From: Saussurea involucrata
Lineage: Eukaryota; Streptophyta; Magnoliopsida; Asterales; Asteraceae
DNA: 64,000 nt
NCBI GenBank assembly: GCA_033807775.1
Contig: CM066321.1
Location: forward strand, 40,896,850 to 40,960,849
Direction: 5' to 3'
Under the pieces are notes generated by a model, which made no database searches, had not been told where the DNA came from, and was given only the letters and a program-made list of their open reading frames with translations. Positions 62,193-64,000 of this stretch are shown here, in pieces. The position numbers and the translations under genes were made by a program. The number at the start of each line of letters is the position of its first letter. Position 1 is the stretch's first letter.

Positions 62193-63206
62193 TTACCTGC
62201 ACTCATTAGCGAAATGACCTGTCTTTTCGCAGTTGAAACAAGTAGCAGTAGCCTTATCAACAAAAGCTGATGACTTAGGCTTGTCAGCTATGGAAAGAGT
62301 TTTGTTCTTTCTAAACATTTTCTTCTTGGCGAATCTCCTGAACTTTTTAGTTAGGAGAGCCAAGGATTCATCATCATCTGAAGAATCAGAGTCTGATGAC
62401 CTTTCAGAGTTACTTTCTAACTCAGTGATAGTGACCGAGGGTCGCTGAGTAGAAGGTTCCTCTGAGAGTAAAGCAACTGGAGTGCTTTTGGAATCTTTTA
62501 CAAGATTCTTCTTAAGATGGCTAGATTGCTCATGATTCAGCAATGTACCATATAAGGTTGAAAGGGTCATTGATTTAAGATCCTTTGACAGCTTGAGACA
62601 CATGGAATAATTGTCCCAGCTTTCAGGTAAACATTCTAGAAACTTTGTCAGCACTTCAAAGTTAGAATATTCCTTACCAACCGTTTTTAGATCTATAATT
62701 AAGCAATTAAAACGTTGATGAACTTCAGAGAGAGTTTCATTCTTACCAGAAATGAAGCTTTCGTATTGTCTTACCAGGTTGATCTTTCTTGAGTCCTGGA
62801 CTTCAGACGTTCCTTCATACTGAACACATATTGTGTCCCACATGGCTTTTGATGACTTCAGGTTCATGACAGAATGGTAGACTTCATCAGGAAGGGCCAT
62901 GGATAGTATGGATCTGGCTTTTGTATCTATAGCCACTTTCTTCTTATCTTCATCGGTCCACATGTGTATTTCCTTTGGAATCAGCCTTTCAGGAATAGCA
63001 GCTCTAGTTGCAGTGGCTGGAACTAAAGGATCAATAGTTACAGGGATGTGTGGGCCGTTTTCAAGATAGTAGGTCATAGTAGGGTCTACACCTTCTAAGA
63101 AGAGCATCATCCTATTTTTCCATAAGTTGAAGTTATCTCTGGAAAATCTAGGGGGTTTTGCAAGAGAACCATTGTCTATATAATTTGTGTTTGTGTGGGA
63201 GGCCAT
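62193..63206 (-). pseudogene. Sirevirus-like gag, capsid region and first zinc knuckle
   Basis: A 337-codon ORF starting MASHTNTNYIDN at 63206, about 65 bp after the primer site. It has the copia gag capsid layout: FSRDNFNLWKNRMMLFLEG, MWDTICVQYEGT, then FNCLIIDLKTVGKEYSNFE. It closes with a CCHC knuckle, CFNCEKTGHFANEC. It forms the RNA-packaging particle protein. An in-frame stop follows directly after the knuckle, and the frame is otherwise open beyond it. Confidence 0.9.
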
Positions 63207-63272
63207 TTTCAGATAATAGCAAGGAAGAGAAATATCTTAGATTAGATCTTGTTTATGAGATTAAACAAATCT

Positions 63273-63284
63273 GCTCTGATACCA
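63273..63284 (-). other. Primer-binding site of the Sirevirus-like element
   Basis: The minus strand reads TGGTATCAGAGC, two bases inside the LTR. Confidence 0.85.
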
Positions 63285-63286
63285 CT

Positions 63287-64000
63287 TGTTGGTCCCGAAA
63301 GGCCTATACAAGTTTGTAGAAGGGGGGGGGGGGTTGAATACAAACACACTATTTTACTTTTCTAAATTGTTTATTGATAAATCATTAACAATTTACAGCT
63401 TGTTGATGAAACAAGATTAAGGATAAACCTAAATCTAAACAAGTTGGAACACTAAGATTTCTTGCACTAAGAGAGATAAGGAGATTACTAATAAAATCCT
63501 ATCTTGAGAGAGATTTGAACTTGTCCAGAGTTAGCAAGTTACTTCAAAAGAAGTGAGTTCATCTCTTTATATACTGCATGCATTTAATGCAAGTCAGTAT
63601 ACACTTTACACGTGTCATCAGCTGGTTGGTTGCATGTCATTGACCTTGGTTGACAACCTTAGTAGCCGTAAGGATGAACAGTGTAGTATCAGAGTGTTTG
63701 TACGATTTCAGATTTTCGGAGGTTCTTTTCTGACATTTCGTACGGTGGCGTGCAAGGGAGGGTAAGACAAAAGTACTTTGTACGGAGGACTTCATGATCA
63801 GCTTTCGTTTATTCAGCGATTATCATTTACTATTCAGCAGATGATAAAGTTCAGCGATAGCTGAAGTCTTGTACTTGATACTTCACGTTGAGTGGACAAA
63901 TCTGAGTCTTCGCTGATCCGCATCAGTTCATTAGTAGACTTGTCGCTGGTTCTTGAGCTTGATCTTCGACTTCAGCGTAGAACCTTTGTTGACGTGAAAC
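63287..64000 (-). repeat. Sirevirus-like 5' LTR (partial, cut by window end)
   Basis: The first 714 bp in plus orientation match the LTR at 51625-52338 almost base for base. About 250 bp should continue past the window. Confidence 0.9.

Larger units (their letters stand above)
51625..64000 (-). mobile_element. Sirevirus-like Ty1/copia element (over 12.3 kb, runs off window)
   Basis: Minus-strand order: 5' LTR (from beyond 64000 to 63287), primer site, gag with zinc knuckles, protease, integrase, reverse transcriptase/RNase H, about 1 kb of spacer, a long additional ORF region, polypurine tract, 3' LTR (52591-51625). Integrase before RT defines copia, and the great length plus a large ORF after pol is the Sirevirus plan. 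It is inserted in the 44-bp repeats of a gypsy LTR; ATTAT at 51620-51624 is the candidate target duplication, the partner being outside the window. Coding parts have multiple in-frame stops, so this copy cannot make an intact polyprotein. Confidence 0.85.

Overview
This window looks like repeat-rich nuclear DNA of a flowering plant, most likely a eudicot; the species cannot be named from sequence alone. Supporting signs are Ty1/copia and Ty3/gypsy elements primed with the initiator-Met tRNA signature TGGTATCAGAGC, a Sirevirus-like copia element with an extra ORF after pol, a WDR74/NSA1-like gene fragment, and spliced AT-rich genes. There are no rRNA, tRNA or CRISPR features and no bacterial-style operons.

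Left flank, 1-9124. A Ty3/gypsy gag-pol lies on the minus strand at 1-3935 and is interrupted by three in-frame stops. Next to it, on the plus strand at 3987, is the first coding part of a WDR74/NSA1-like gene. That fragment is split by a 1.6-kb composite copia insertion at 4332-5942, which has a perfect 5-bp target duplication but two different LTRs in opposite orientation. The 3' end of a third copia element follows (about 6200-7264), then the LTR, primer site and leader of a gypsy element on the minus strand (7265-9124).

Centre, 9125-49208. This is a 40-kb head-to-tail array of a unit of about 2.96 kb, with 13 recognisable unit starts and a 14th unit fused to the 13th by a deletion. Each unit carries, on the minus strand, a two-exon gene for a small secreted cysteine-rich peptide of the plant defensin-like (DEFL) type. 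Exon 1 is 58 bp and encodes a signal peptide; the intron is about 0.75 kb; exon 2 is 182 bp and encodes a 59-residue, 10-cysteine peptide ending C-x-C-x-C. None of the 14 copies has an indel in either exon. Ten copies read as intact (4-12 and 14) and four are broken (1, 2, 3 and 13). All broken copies are at the edges, as expected if unequal exchange homogenises the middle. Copies 6-11 and 14 encode the same mature peptide. Each unit also has a second, diverged copy of the promoter plus exon 1 inside the intron.

Right flank, 49209-64000. The 5' end of a copia element (LTR, primer site, leader) lies at 49209-50142 and is cut by a gypsy-type LTR (50143-51624) full of short tandem repeats. That LTR is in turn cut by a long Sirevirus-like copia element on the minus strand, 51625 to beyond the window end. 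This element has 967-bp LTRs that are nearly identical where both can be seen, yet several in-frame stops and at least one frameshift in gag-pol. It also carries a long non-pol ORF region (52858-56497) with a possible promoter and leader intron of its own.

The DEFL array is the only plausible host gene system here. It is bounded on both sides by retroelements of similar families facing each other. DEFL peptides in plants act in defence, pollen-pistil signalling and symbiosis; nothing in the window tells which applies.
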